Assembly: GCA_010645155.1 (NCBI GenBank)
Contig: CM021314.1
Span: forward strand, 6,894,279-6,958,278
Reading direction: 5' to 3'
Length of the DNA stretch: 64,000 nt
Source of the DNA: Tigriopus japonicus
Lineage: Eukaryota > Arthropoda > Copepoda > Harpacticoida > Harpacticidae
The translations under genes and the position numbers were made by a program. Each line of letters begins with the position of its first letter. Within the stretch, counting starts at the first letter, position 1. This document shows positions 37,727 to 48,199 of the stretch, one piece after another. The notes under the pieces were generated by a model, which saw only the letters and a program-made list of their open reading frames with translations, had not been told where the DNA came from and ran no database searches.

Positions 37727-39573
37727 ATGGCCGAACCCAATCCCAAGGATGGATATTTCTCCATGGGACCCAATACCTTGAAGGTGCCCATGGCCTTGTT
37801 TGCCAAGAATCGGCAACGTTTGGCCGAAGCTCTCCGATCGCATTCCAAGACGCCGGAAAATAGCATCGTCCTTTTGCAAGGAGGTGGCGATCAAGGCATC
37901 TGCGAGGGCGATTCCTCGGACGTGGGGCCCATTTTTAAGCAGGAGGCCTTCTTTCATTGGGCCTTTGGAGTCTTGGAACCCGACCACTTTGGAGCCGTGG
38001 ATGTGAATACGGGTAAAGGCGTGTTGTACATTCCGCGGTTGCCCAAGGAATATGCCACTTGGATGGGTAGCATCAAGAACTTGGAAGAGACCAAGGAACG
38101 GTGAGTGTTGAGAAGAAATGACGTTGGAAATGGTAGGGGAAATATATTTCTTTATTGAATAAGATATCGTGTGGACGAGGTCCGATATGTGGACGATATG
38201 CCCAATTCCTTGCGAGAGCTCCAAAAAGATCCCACTCTACTCACTTTGAATGGAGTCAATACGGATTCGAAGAAACAAACTCGACCGGCGGCTTTTGATG
38301 GTGAATTGAAGAAAAAAAAACGAGAGTTTATGAACGAGTAATGTTAAATTTCAATTTCAACCCAAAGGCATGTCGGAATTCAAGATCGAACCCAATCATT
38401 TGCACCCCATTATGTCCGAGTGTCGCGTGATCAAAACCGAAATGGAATTGCAAGCCTTGCGATATGCCTCCAAGATATCTTCCGAAGCTCATAAATCTCT
38501 CATGAGGCAAATCAAGCCGGGTATGAAGGTAAGTGTAATCAAAGCAGACAACGAAGTAGACAGCGGCTAATCTGGCAAGATTTTGGTGGTTTCTCAAGGA
38601 ATTCCAATGTGAGTCTTTGTTTCTGCATCACATCTACTTCTATGGAGGAGCTCGACACGTGTGTTACAATTGCATTGTGGGCTCCGGTCAAAGCGGATCT
38701 GTCCTCCATTACGGGCATGCTGGTGCGCCCAACGACCAAAAAGTCGAGGATGGACACATTGTTCTGTTTGACATGGGTGCCGAATATTATCGATTCTGTT
38801 CCGATATCACCTGCTCGTATCCTGTGAACGGGAAGTTCACGGAAAAGCAAAAGGTCGTCTACAACGCTGTTCTTCGAGCAAGCCGAGCCGTTCTCGAAGC
38901 CGTGAAACCTGGTGTCAATTACAAAGACATGCATCTGTTGGCCAATCGGGTTATGCTGGAAAATCTGCTTGAAGGCGGAATCATTCAGGGTAGGTTGTGA
39001 TTTTAAAATCTTCCCAAAGAATGAGTTCAGAAACTTAACGGGATAAGTTTGATTTATTTCAAGGTGACATTGAAGACATGATGAAAGTGAATCTAGCAGG
39101 CAAAGTGTTCCAGCCTCATGGTTTGGGTCACTTCATGGGCTTGGATGTCCATGATGTGGGTAAGAGCTTAATTAACTTCATGAAGTGTTAAAATGGCGTT
39201 CAGTGATGTTCACTGAATTTGTTCTACAGGTGGCTATTTGGAGGGTCATCCGACCCGTCCCAAGGGACCTGGAGTGGGCAATTTGCGCACTGCCCGTACT
39301 CTCAAGGCCAACATGGTCTTGACCATCGAGCCAGGGTGCTACTTCATTGATTATCTGCTGGATGAGGCCTTGGCCAATCCGGAATTAAGCAAGTTCCTTG
39401 TGGCGGATAAGATCGCCGAGTATCGAAACTTTGGTGGAGTGCGAATTGAAGACGACATCATTGTGACGGCAACCGGAGTTGAACTCATGTCTAAAGTGCC
39501 TCGAACTGTTGAGGAAATCGAGGCTTGGATGCGAGGCGAAGGTGGAGACGTGGATTTCACCAACAAGGTTTAA
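37727..39573 (+). CDS. PEPD: Xaa-Pro dipeptidase (prolidase)
   Basis: Exons 37727-38100, 38164-38300, 38368-38528, 38599-38989, 39064-39159 and 39230-39573 join in frame to 500 residues; human PEPD has 493. Prolidase cleaves dipeptides with C-terminal Pro, recycling proline from collagen-like and dietary peptides, normally in the cytosol. The pita-bread metal ligands of peptidase family M24 are all present: Asp in FDMGAEY, Asp in CSDITCS, His in HGLGHFMG, Glu in TIEPGCY and Glu in VRIEDD. The N-terminal half matches the aminopeptidase-P-like N domain. The exon carrying the ATG is preceded by a good acceptor, so transcription starts further upstream. The gene is convergent with tektin, their stops only 129 bp apart. 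Confidence 0.95.
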
Positions 39574-39702
39574 CTTGACGGCACTCGATTTTTACGCACA
39601 ATTTCGAATCAGATTGATTTTTCTAATTGAAAACGAATAAGATACTTTTACAAAGGCAAGTGCAAGAAGTGGTGCGTAAAATGCTTCTTATCCTTGGCAA
39701 GT

Positions 39703-41109
39703 CTAATAGGCTTGCATAACAACGCCTTGACGTAGCGTGACACATTTGACCTCGTCGATATATATGCTTTGATTTTTGACATTGATTTGGGCTTCCAATT
39801 CCAGTCGACTCTTTTGTAGAGCGGCATAGCAATCCCGGGATTTTGAGAGTTGGGTTTCGAGTCGACGGATCGATTCAATGAGGTTTTCCGACTCCATTTG
39901 AAGTTGAAGGTCGACATCGTCCAAAACGAGCTCACGCTCGGGTCTTTGCTTCCTTTTTTGAATTCGCATTTGGCATGTGGCCAAAGGCCCATGTTTAGCT
40001 GACAAGGCCTTATCCAAGGCCTCCACGCTCTCTTCCAGTTCGTGGATCTTGACGATGGTCTCGGAAAGCTGTTGCTCCAATAAGTTCTTGGCGCCTTTGA
40101 CTTCGTTGAGACGTCGTTCAAATGCCCGATCGGTGAGATCTTTTTGAGATCGAAGATGTGAGGCCACATGAGCTAAGATTCCATCGACGGTCGATTGTAA
40201 CGAAAGCGTATTTTGAACCCTAAGATCGGCCATTTCGAGGTTCTTTTGGCACAAGCTCTGCCAATCAGATGGAGTAAAGGTTGTGGCTTCTGTTTTCTTT
40301 TTGATCGGGTAACGTTTCAAAGGCTCCGGTTTGTTGGTCTTGCTCGGACCCGTCATTTCCAAGGTGGATGTGGTCTCATCAATATTTAAGGCCACCTCTT
40401 TGTCCGCCAAGTCCTTTTCGATGATATTTTTCACCCTGCGGATTTGTCGCATATCTTCGTCGACTTGTAGTTGGGTTTGTTTCAAGAGCACTTGAGCGCT
40501 TTGCACGGTTTGAAGTTCAAACTCTAGATGCCTTTCTACATTATCTCGGACATTATCTACGCCCTGTCTTTGTCGTCGAAAGGCCAAGCATTGGTCATTA
40601 ACCTTCATGGGAAGATCACACGCTTGCAAGGCTTGACCCAAACGAATCGCTTGGCTGTCCATCTCATCCAAAAGCGATTTGAGTGTGGCCAAGCGATTGT
40701 CTAATTCCGATTTCCAGAAACCAATATCCCCGACACGTTGACGGAAGCGCACCTGGACCTCCTTGTGATCTTGTTTGACGCGTTGTTTGACATCCGAAAT
40801 GAGCTCTTTCGTTTCTTGGACCAATTTCTCCGCTTTGACCCGTTCAGTTTCGGCTTGTCGATTGCTTTGCAAATTGGTTTCATTCCATTCGGGGTAGTAT
40901 TTCTCCAGATTGGCGCTCAAATGCTTGGCTCGGGCATTGACTTCGTTATGCTCACCCATAAGAGTACTGGAGATATCCGTACCCACCCGAGAAGGCTTCA
41001 TGGCCATCTCCTCCTTCCGAGATAACTCGTTAGTTTGCGGGAAATTCTTGCGACGACTTATGCCAGCCATTTTGGAACTGGATTTGTAACCAACTATTTG
41101 TGGGATCAA
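39703..41109 (-). CDS. Tektin family protein
   Basis: A 468-residue intronless frame, almost entirely heptad-rich coiled coil, of the length and architecture of tektins. These filament proteins lie inside ciliary and flagellar doublet microtubules; in an arthropod they mean sperm or sensory cilia. Landmarks are FWKSELDNRL near 131, LRVQNTLSLQ near 296 and the C-terminal YIDEVKCVTLR, equivalent to the tektin YIDxxKCxGxR. The signature nonapeptide RPNVELCRD is strongly altered to RPERELVLD (389-397). It resembles tektin-4/tektin-3 more than tektin-1, but the class is not certain. Codons for Met1 and Met14 are both possible starts. Confidence 0.82.
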   Translation of the reverse strand: MIPQIVGYKSSSKMAGISRRKNFPQTNELSRKEEMAMKPSRVGTDISSTLMGEHNEVNARAKHLSANLEKYYPEWNETNLQSNRQAETERVKAEKLVQETKELISDVKQRVKQDHKEVQVRFRQRVGDIGFWKSELDNRLATLKSLLDEMDSQAIRLGQALQACDLPMKVNDQCLAFRRQRQGVDNVRDNVERHLEFELQTVQSAQVLLKQTQLQVDEDMRQIRRVKNIIEKDLADKEVALNIDETTSTLEMTGPSKTNKPEPLKRYPIKKKTEATTFTPSDWQSLCQKNLEMADLRVQNTLSLQSTVDGILAHVASHLRSQKDLTDRAFERRLNEVKGAKNLLEQQLSETIVKIHELEESVEALDKALSAKHGPLATCQMRIQKRKQRPERELVLDDVDLQLQMESENLIESIRRLETQLSKSRDCYAALQKSRLELEAQINVKNQSIYIDEVKCVTLRQGVVMQAY

Positions 41110-42342
41110 TAATCGGGAACAGCCATGGAAACGGCCTCGTCAACCAACCTTCATCCCCTTTTCAGAATGGATCGGTGAGGGTGTTTTGTTGTGGTGAGCT
41201 TTGCGCCCATACGTAATAGGTGTGATCCAAAAAGTGGCCTGGTGTATGCACATCGTTCCAACACTAAGGAACAAGGGTTTTGAATGTCAGGCAATTTGGG
41301 CCCTTGACCTCCTTTTCGACGAATCGACGAATTCGAATTTTGTTTCATAGTTGGAGACTAATTTTGAATTGTTGTTTAACCAAATAGGCTTTATTTTTTT
41401 ATCGCTCCAAAGTCTGCAAGAAGTCTGATGAATAGTTGTAAGCATACTTTTGAAAAGAAAAGATGGCAATTTGGTGATCGGCTCAATTTGAGACAAAATA
41501 AGAAAAAGGGCATTGCTACTCGAGTTAAAAACAAATATTCAAAGATAACAAAGGTAAAATATTTCTGAATTCGGGGTCCAAAGTCCTCGAAACATGTGTT
41601 GTAAAGATCATTGTTCCTTCAATCCTCTTTCCCATGCCATGCTGAAACTCACTTGGTCGAGCAATTGGCACCAAGCCCAAGCTCAGATATCCAATTCACT
41701 GCGTGGATAAACATTTATTTAGAACCAAATACCGCAAAGGAGTCTACCAAATTTACGTTAGTCTTCTGACCTCTCTGGAAAATTAAATTAACTTTTCTCT
41801 GTGTTAGACTTTCTGTTTTGTTCTTGGTCTTGGTCTTTCCTGAACGAAAAATGGAATTAATGATGGACAAATGCGTGAGTAACAGGTAAGATCTCTTCAT
41901 TTTCTTCTCAAAGGACTGTTTTGTGGCTTCCTCCCAATTAGCTGCCTCTTGTGACACCAATATTGGAATGATAAATGGTACGACTAGAGCACGGTGGAAA
42001 CTATATGGTCTAGATGCAATAACCAAAGGACGTGGTAAAGGACAGTCATGTACAAAAAAGACTATTTTTTTCAAGATGGAGTATCGAAATTGATTTGCCA
42101 GCACACCTGGATAACTGGATATAAAATCAGTCGCAAGACATTTAAGGTGCGAGACCTTGTCCACTCAAGAATGCAAAAGTAAAAAGAACAAACTATCAAT
42201 TTCAACGTACTAGCCGCACAACAAAACAGGACCTTAAATTAGTAAGACACTTATGAAGTCAAATACCGTTCACATCAATATCACAGCAATGTCACTTTAT
42301 TCCATTGCGCGGCCCTAAATGAGCCCTCACAAAACAAATAAT
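41110..42342. other. Intergenic between tektin and cathepsin D-like gene
   Basis: I see no gene. It includes the presumed tektin promoter (divergent side) and one copy of the 113-bp repeat (41574-41686). AATAAA on the minus strand overlaps the stop codon of the cathepsin gene (42342-42347), and a second minus-strand AATAAA lies near 42297-42302. Confidence 0.55.
41574..41686. repeat. 113-bp direct repeat, copy 1
   Basis: It matches 44606-44718 at 111 of 113 positions in the same orientation. The two copies lie about 3 kb apart on either side of the cathepsin D-like gene. No terminal inverted repeats, coding frame or known RNA are recognised. Confidence 0.9.
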
Positions 42343-43998
42343 TTATTGAATGGAATCAGCGAATCCAATTCTCATGTTCTCCACATCGAACTCCGAGTAA
42401 AACTTGCCCATAAAGATATCTCCTAAAATCCACCAAGGTCCCATAGGCAAATCGAATCCCATAAATCCAGAGATGCATTGAGTAATGCCAAATTGTGTAA
42501 CCTACAAAGAACAGAAAAAAACATGAAATCCGTTGTCCATTATGGAATGACATCTTTCAATCTCTTTAACGTTACCTGGAGGACATATTCATTAGCAGTC
42601 AAAGTGTAAGCCTTTCCACCGAATGTAAAGGTCACATCAGGTAAATCAGGAATGGTCGAGCAAATGATCTCGTATTGACCAGTTCCAGGCAAGACCTCAA
42701 TTCCACCAATACGCTCATTGATCTCTTTGCAGACGTCAGCGGGCCCCAACAGAAGACTTGTACCAGAATCGATCACCGAAAGGCAACCTTCCTCACAAGC
42801 AACAATATCAGAATCAGCCATCGAGAAACTGTTTGTCAATAAAATTGAGCACCATGGTTGAAATCACGTGTATAATTAATCGTTGTTTTGTTTACCCGTC
42901 CATTGGGATTTTCCAATAGTCATCGCCTTCCACGTCAATGTAGTGAAATTCACCGGTGTACAATGACGGGTCGGATCCTCCAAGGATCATAGCTCCACCA
43001 TTGGGATCTTCAGGGTCGCTGAAATACAAAAGAGTCTTAAACAGCTGTTGCCAATGCTTTAGGAATTTCAATTTTGTACCGGTTCAACCAAAAGGAGAAA
43101 ACGGGAGCTTCGACTAAATCTTGGTCAATCATGTTAGTGAAAAGTGGGGGCACGCCATTGACGGCCAAGTTGGGCAAGCCCATTCCAGCAATTCCGTCAA
43201 ATCGAGCGGCAATGAAGGTAATTCCTGGCTCATGGTTCACCTCGGCGAACATCTGGTCCTGAACGCAGAGTCCAGCCACCTGCGGAAAATATCAGTGGGA
43301 AATGATGTGAATGCGTTTAGTTAGCACCGTTGAAATTTCCGTGGGTAACTCACGCAACAGGTATCAACTGAGAGGAATCCACTGACAGATCCAGATCCAT
43401 AATTAAACACGATTTCTGTCCCATCAGCCACATAGGTGGAAGATTCAGAGCTGTCGTATTGGTCATGGGAAACTTGATAAGCCAGAACAAAATTAAAAAA
43501 ATAGAAGCAAGCATGTTGGGATTGTCCTAGTTAATGTTGTACTTACTGCAACCGAGCTCGAGAATGTTGCAAGTAGCTGAGGGAACCCACAAATTACTAG
43601 ATCCGGTGTCAAAGATCACTTGGAAAACTTGTCCAGGTGTTCCCAACTCAACGTCACCAAAATATTGGGCCTGTGAGAAATAACTTCTATTTAAAAGGTG
43701 TCCTTGGAACCTATTATTTTAAAATTCTCCTACATCTAGGTAGTTGGTAATGTTGGCGACAACAAATTTGTCTCCACCCCAACGATTTTTAGCAACACGG
43801 AAGGAGTTGTCAAGGTCCTCACGGGTCCTTCGACCTTCATGTACTCGTTTCAGTGGGATCCTAGGATAATAAAAAATAACAATACATGAAAAATAATCTA
43901 AGAAGGAATGTTAGATTTACTTACTTATTGAAACCCTGAACCGAGGCCAAAAGAACGGCCAAGGCGAAAAAGCCAACAACGGATCGGAGAGAGATCAT
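42343..43998 (-). CDS. Cathepsin D-like aspartic protease
   Basis: Eight minus-strand exons join in frame to 392 residues: 43998-43925, 43860-43734, 43670-43547, 43472-43354, 43279-43080, 43018-42896, 42828-42576 and 42501-42343. A signal peptide (1 to about 22) precedes a short basic propeptide. The two catalytic motifs of family A1 are intact: FDTGSSN with Asp88 and IDSGTS with Asp276. The flap region [16 protein letters not shown], and the C-terminal [16 protein letters not shown] are all typical. It should act as an acid endopeptidase in lysosomes or as a secreted digestive enzyme. The lack of a vertebrate-type processing loop makes the split between these roles uncertain. Introns are about 54-91 nt, as in neighbouring genes. 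Confidence 0.95.
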
Positions 43999-45098
43999 GA
44001 TGTCAACTGGCTACGTTTCTTATCCACGCGACTATCAACTTTCACGCGACTTTTATCATAATTATTGTACAATTTGATTTACGTACTAGTGTGTTGATTT
44101 AACCTTCCGCCCTATTTGATTAATCTACTTACGTACATACATAGGGAGGGTCTTTGGAGAGAAGTACATAATAGGATTACTTGTTCATATCCATCATCGA
44201 GCTGAACGTTTCTTGCAACTCATCGACTCAAAGCAAAACTCTTGTTTGCAATTATTTGTGGGTTTCTATGTAGTCAATGCTTAATAAACACTAATCTCTT
44301 ACAAAGCTCCAAAAATAGATATTTGAGCCCAACCAAAGAAGGAAACAAACAACATGGCAAGCTGAAACTTCCCGGGCTTGTTCATAATTTCATTCCCACT
44401 TTTCCCCTAAGGAATGGAACAATATCTAGGCGGGACGGCTCCAATGCTTTCTATTCCTATCATCTTGTGCTGTGCACAGTCGCACTTTTATGTTGTTGAG
44501 GGCTTTCATCCACAACGTTTCTCTTTCTTTCCCGTTTCTCCTTGGTTAAGAGAGCTGTTCCACATGGACTGAAGATCTGGTACTGAGCCGATGCTGCACC
44601 ATGAAGGGTCCAAAGTCCTCGAAACATGTGTTGTAAAGATCATTGTTCCTCCAATCCTCTTTCCCATGCCATGCTGAAACTCACTTGGTTGAGCAATTGG
44701 CACCAAGCCCAAGCTCAGGCGTTAGGAAAGAGATCGATGGGATCTCCTGACAGAATTAGGAAAGCTCGCGGGGCCGAGTCTACAGTGAGGCGGTGGTTGA
44801 CGGCTCTCCTTTATCTTGCGTGGCTTGGTTGCCACCAAATGGTAGGCAAACGAATGAACGAGTTGGAGTGGATGGTTCTGGCCAGCCCTCGACAGAGGGC
44901 TTGTCAGCTCACATGATAGAGGCCATCTTAATAGGGAACACTTTCACCAGAGCCCTGGTAGACTCTGTTTCAATGTTGGGGGAAAAATGTCCCGCAATTT
45001 GTTAATGTAAGTGTTGACAGGCTCATGTTTGGGCGTGTTTCTAATTGGCACGGTTTTTGCTCTTTATCTCTTTTAGGTGGGCGTGGAAAGACCTTAGA
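43999..45098. other. Head-to-head intergenic region before stoned
   Basis: This stretch lies between the divergent cathepsin D-like gene (-) and stoned (+), so it should hold both promoters. It contains the second 113-bp repeat (44606-44718). A pyrimidine-rich acceptor ends at 45076, showing that the stoned start exon follows an upstream untranslated exon that I cannot delimit. No further coding frame is supported. Confidence 0.5.
44606..44718. repeat. 113-bp direct repeat, copy 2
   Basis: Near-identical to 41574-41686, with two differences. It lies in the leader or promoter side of the stoned locus and may belong to a 5' untranslated exon. Identity stops sharply at both ends. Confidence 0.9.
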
Positions 45099-45134
45099 AT
45101 GAGGTACCATGTTCAAGGGACTCTCTGGGCTTAA
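45099..45134 (+). promoter_or_regulatory. Upstream ORF overlapping the stoned A start
   Basis: An ATG at 45099 (A at -3) opens a 12-codon frame ending TAA at 45134. It starts 10 nt before the stoned A ATG in a different frame and terminates inside stoned A. Ribosomes that initiate here would bypass the stoned A start and could resume scanning in the AUG-poor stoned A coding region. Confidence 0.45.
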
Positions 45135-48100
45135 AAAGGCCGTGAAAGGAGGTTTCAGTGCCGTTCAAGAACACTCATCTCAGTTGGCCGAACAAGTTGT
45201 TGGAGACCCATCGACAAGTAAAGAACACCTAAAAGAGAGCATCAAAAAGCGTGTCCAAGGAGGCGTTGCTAGTGTCGTTGATGTGGGTGGAACTGTTCTA
45301 GGACCAGAGGCTGGATCACACAAGGAGAAGGCATCCGACGTTGCTCGCAATATCAAACATTACGGAGCCTTCACCGAGGATTACCTCGGGTATGCAGATC
45401 CTACCAAGGACCTTCGCAAGGCCGTAAAAGAACAAGAAAAGGCAGCCAAGAAGGCGCGAAAAGACAAGAAGAAAAAGACTGGCAAAAAAGAGGATCTCTT
45501 TGATCCTGAGAATATCGCAAAATACAAAAAGGAAATCGAAGAAAGAAAGAGACGCGAGGCAGAAGCGCAAAAGTCCACAGCCGACGGTTCAGATCAAGAC
45601 CATTCGGAAGAAGGAGCCCAAGAGGATCGAGAAAATCTTCATCTACAACTTGTCAGTGAAGCGCATTCTTCTTCAGAACGTAACACTCCAATTAAAAGCC
45701 CAGTTAGTGGGGCCGTAACTCCTCAAAGAAACGATAAAGACGATTGGAAACTATTCCAGAATCTTACATCCGGAGTCGATCATCTCATTCAAAAAACAAA
45801 AAACGACTTAGTTGGACTAAAACAAGAAAGCTATTTCAAAAAGAAGGATCCAGTCGAAAGCGCTGAAACCGACGGAGGTGAAAAAGGTGGAAAAGATTCG
45901 AAAAAGAAGTGGGTCAATCTTGACCGAAACAGTTTTGACGACTTTGACGGAGAAGTTTCCGGGGACGAAGAAACAGTTCTTGGTGTTACATCTCGAAAAG
46001 GTTCGTCTGTTGAAAAGGCACCCGTTGAGAGTCTTTTGAAAGAGGAGGTTCAGGAGAAGCAGGTTTCTCGTGAACCCTCAGAAGAGGAAGAGCCCGTTGA
46101 TCCTGATGACGACGACGATTTATTCAACACAGCCTTTGTTGATGCTATTACTAGCGGAGACGTAAAGCTCATTGCTATTCCCGACGATCCCGTTCAAGAA
46201 GAAGGAGACGATCCTTTCAACACAGACTTTGCCAACGAAGTGGTAAAAAAGCAAGAAGAATACACAAGACGGGAAGTAACAAAACTTAAGTTTTCCGGAC
46301 TCTCTTCCGTTGCGGATGTGCTCTCTGGAAAGGCTGACAAAGTCGACAAATCGTTAGTTGATGTAACTGTGAAACGGAAGCGACGACGGGCCAACCGAAT
46401 TAATCTCATTGCTGATGACAATAATGAAGTGACCGCCCTTGAGGACATCGCCACACACGAACCACAAAAAGATCAAGAAACATCCGGAGCTGTTGATATC
46501 TTGTGCGAGTTTGATAGTTCACTACCAATCCCTGAAGGTGATCTTTTAGCTACCAGTCCATCAGTTGATACCAAACAAAAACCGGTTGAGTCGAAAGTCG
46601 CCTTAGATCTCTCTGAATTTGAAGATTTCGGCGGTGAAGTGAGCCCCAAAGGCTCAAACCTCACTAGTAACGTTGCTATTCTCTCGGGAGAATTCGCCAA
46701 GCCTGCTGAGGAAGAAGAAGACGACTTTGATGCTGCATTTGATGTCCTTGCCAAGGAATCTGTAACTAGAACCAGACTTGAAGAGCTTGAGAAACAGTTT
46801 GAAAACGACGATATCTTTGACACAACCAGTGCCGACAAAGTTCTAAAACTCGCCTCACTGATCGACCCTGTCAATAAAGAGGAAGAGGAAATCAACTTTG
46901 AAGATCCCTTTGATACAAGTGCCTACGAAAGCATCACTGGCGACGTTGAGACCGAGCTCGAATTCGAGTCTTTGGCTCAAAGGGAAACGCCCGTAATCAA
47001 TACCGACCAAGTTGTAGCTTCCGCTGGCGAAGCCGCGTTTGGTGGAACTAAAACTGCAAGTGCGGACGAAGGTTGGGCCCGATTCGGAGACAGAAAGCCA
47101 CCACCACGCCCACAACCTCCCCGCCCGAAGCCTGCTCGACCACCTCCATCATTTATTGGTAATGCACTAACTGAAGCTGACGCTCCAGGAATAGTGGTCA
47201 AGGCCCCAAGCACCGAATCAATCAAATCGTGGAACATTTCGGTGGCAGAAAACCTAATCAAGCAATCCGAGGACGCTGTGATCGCTCAGACTGTTCTAGA
47301 GGAAGAAGAGTTTGATCCCTTCGATACCAACAAATTTGACGCAATAGTTCAAAAAATCGAGGACGATCCTTTTGATACTAAAGAGTACGACAATATTGTA
47401 AAAGTTGAAGTCGAAAACGCTGAGGACGAAATAGAAGACCCATTTGACACTTCTCACTTGGAAGGCGATAAACCTAAAGAAGAGAGACCAAACACCAACA
47501 CACTCAAACCTGCCGCTAAAGAAGACGTTGAGTGGGACAGTGCCAACGAAGAGGAAGAAGTGCCTGACGTCATATCAATAGATCTTTTATCTCAAAAAGA
47601 CACGGACGCAGACGCAACTCCAACTTTATTAACAGAAGAGGCCCTAGCACCAACCATAGCCGAACCTGTTGAAGTTGACCCATTTGACACTGCTTTTGCA
47701 GCCGAAGTTCTTCCTGACAAAGGAGATCCATTCGATACAAGTTACGTAAAACACGGTCCGGGTAAGGCCGAGCTCAAGGCCCTTGAGGAAGAGTTTCTCT
47801 CTGAACAGAAGAAGGAGAAGCCAAAGAAACCCAAGAGCAAATTGGTACCTGGAATAGCTGGTCGCGCCCGACCTAAAGGAAGTGTCAAGACTAAGTCTTT
47901 ACCTAAAGTTCAGGCTCCTGAACCGGAACCAATCGAGGACGATCCATTTGACACGTCAATTGCTGACAAGGTGATAAACGACCCTGTGACGAGTGCGGAA
48001 CCAATCCAATCGTCGACAAATAACGCAGAAAAAACCGAGGCATCTCAACCAGAATCGGACGATCCATTTGATACAGGAATTGCAGAACCCAACGTCGCTA

Positions 48101-48165
48101 AAGACTCATCGGAAACGAACTTAAAGGACTCCAGTGACGAAGACGATTTTGATCCCAGGGCTTAA
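45109..48165 (+). CDS. stnA: Stoned A-like protein (first cistron)
   Basis: A single uninterrupted 1,018-residue frame. The N-terminal quarter is basic and Lys/Glu-rich (KKKKTGKKEDLFDPENIAKY). A segment WKLFQNLTSGVDHLIQKT resembles the conserved Stoned A middle. The acidic remainder carries nine DPF[DN]T repeats plus variants such as DIFDT and DLFNT, and a Pro-rich stretch near 665-682. DPF motifs bind the AP-2 alpha ear, so the protein should work in clathrin-mediated synaptic-vesicle recycling. The frame has no Met codon after the initiator. Only eleven ATGs occur in other frames before the next cistron, all in the +1 frame and each followed by a stop within 20 codons. Stoned B starts 34 nt after the stop, which points to a dicistronic mRNA. 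Confidence 0.88.
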   Translation: MFKGLSGLKKAVKGGFSAVQEHSSQLAEQVVGDPSTSKEHLKESIKKRVQGGVASVVDVGGTVLGPEAGSHKEKASDVARNIKHYGAFTEDYLGYADPTKDLRKAVKEQEKAAKKARKDKKKKTGKKEDLFDPENIAKYKKEIEERKRREAEAQKSTADGSDQDHSEEGAQEDRENLHLQLVSEAHSSSERNTPIKSPVSGAVTPQRNDKDDWKLFQNLTSGVDHLIQKTKNDLVGLKQESYFKKKDPVESAETDGGEKGGKDSKKKWVNLDRNSFDDFDGEVSGDEETVLGVTSRKGSSVEKAPVESLLKEEVQEKQVSREPSEEEEPVDPDDDDDLFNTAFVDAITSGDVKLIAIPDDPVQEEGDDPFNTDFANEVVKKQEEYTRREVTKLKFSGLSSVADVLSGKADKVDKSLVDVTVKRKRRRANRINLIADDNNEVTALEDIATHEPQKDQETSGAVDILCEFDSSLPIPEGDLLATSPSVDTKQKPVESKVALDLSEFEDFGGEVSPKGSNLTSNVAILSGEFAKPAEEEEDDFDAAFDVLAKESVTRTRLEELEKQFENDDIFDTTSADKVLKLASLIDPVNKEEEEINFEDPFDTSAYESITGDVETELEFESLAQRETPVINTDQVVASAGEAAFGGTKTASADEGWARFGDRKPPPRPQPPRPKPARPPPSFIGNALTEADAPGIVVKAPSTESIKSWNISVAENLIKQSEDAVIAQTVLEEEEFDPFDTNKFDAIVQKIEDDPFDTKEYDNIVKVEVENAEDEIEDPFDTSHLEGDKPKEERPNTNTLKPAAKEDVEWDSANEEEEVPDVISIDLLSQKDTDADATPTLLTEEALAPTIAEPVEVDPFDTAFAAEVLPDKGDPFDTSYVKHGPGKAELKALEEEFLSEQKKEKPKKPKSKLVPGIAGRARPKGSVKTKSLPKVQAPEPEPIEDDPFDTSIADKVINDPVTSAEPIQSSTNNAEKTEASQPESDDPFDTGIAEPNVAKDSSETNLKDSSDEDDFDPRA

Positions 48166-48199
48166 TTCTTGATTTCTGGTGTATTAGCTGTCGAGCATC

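Noticed and set aside
37706..38224. 172-residue minus-strand frame
   Set aside because: It is antisense to the prolidase exons, which are unambiguous.
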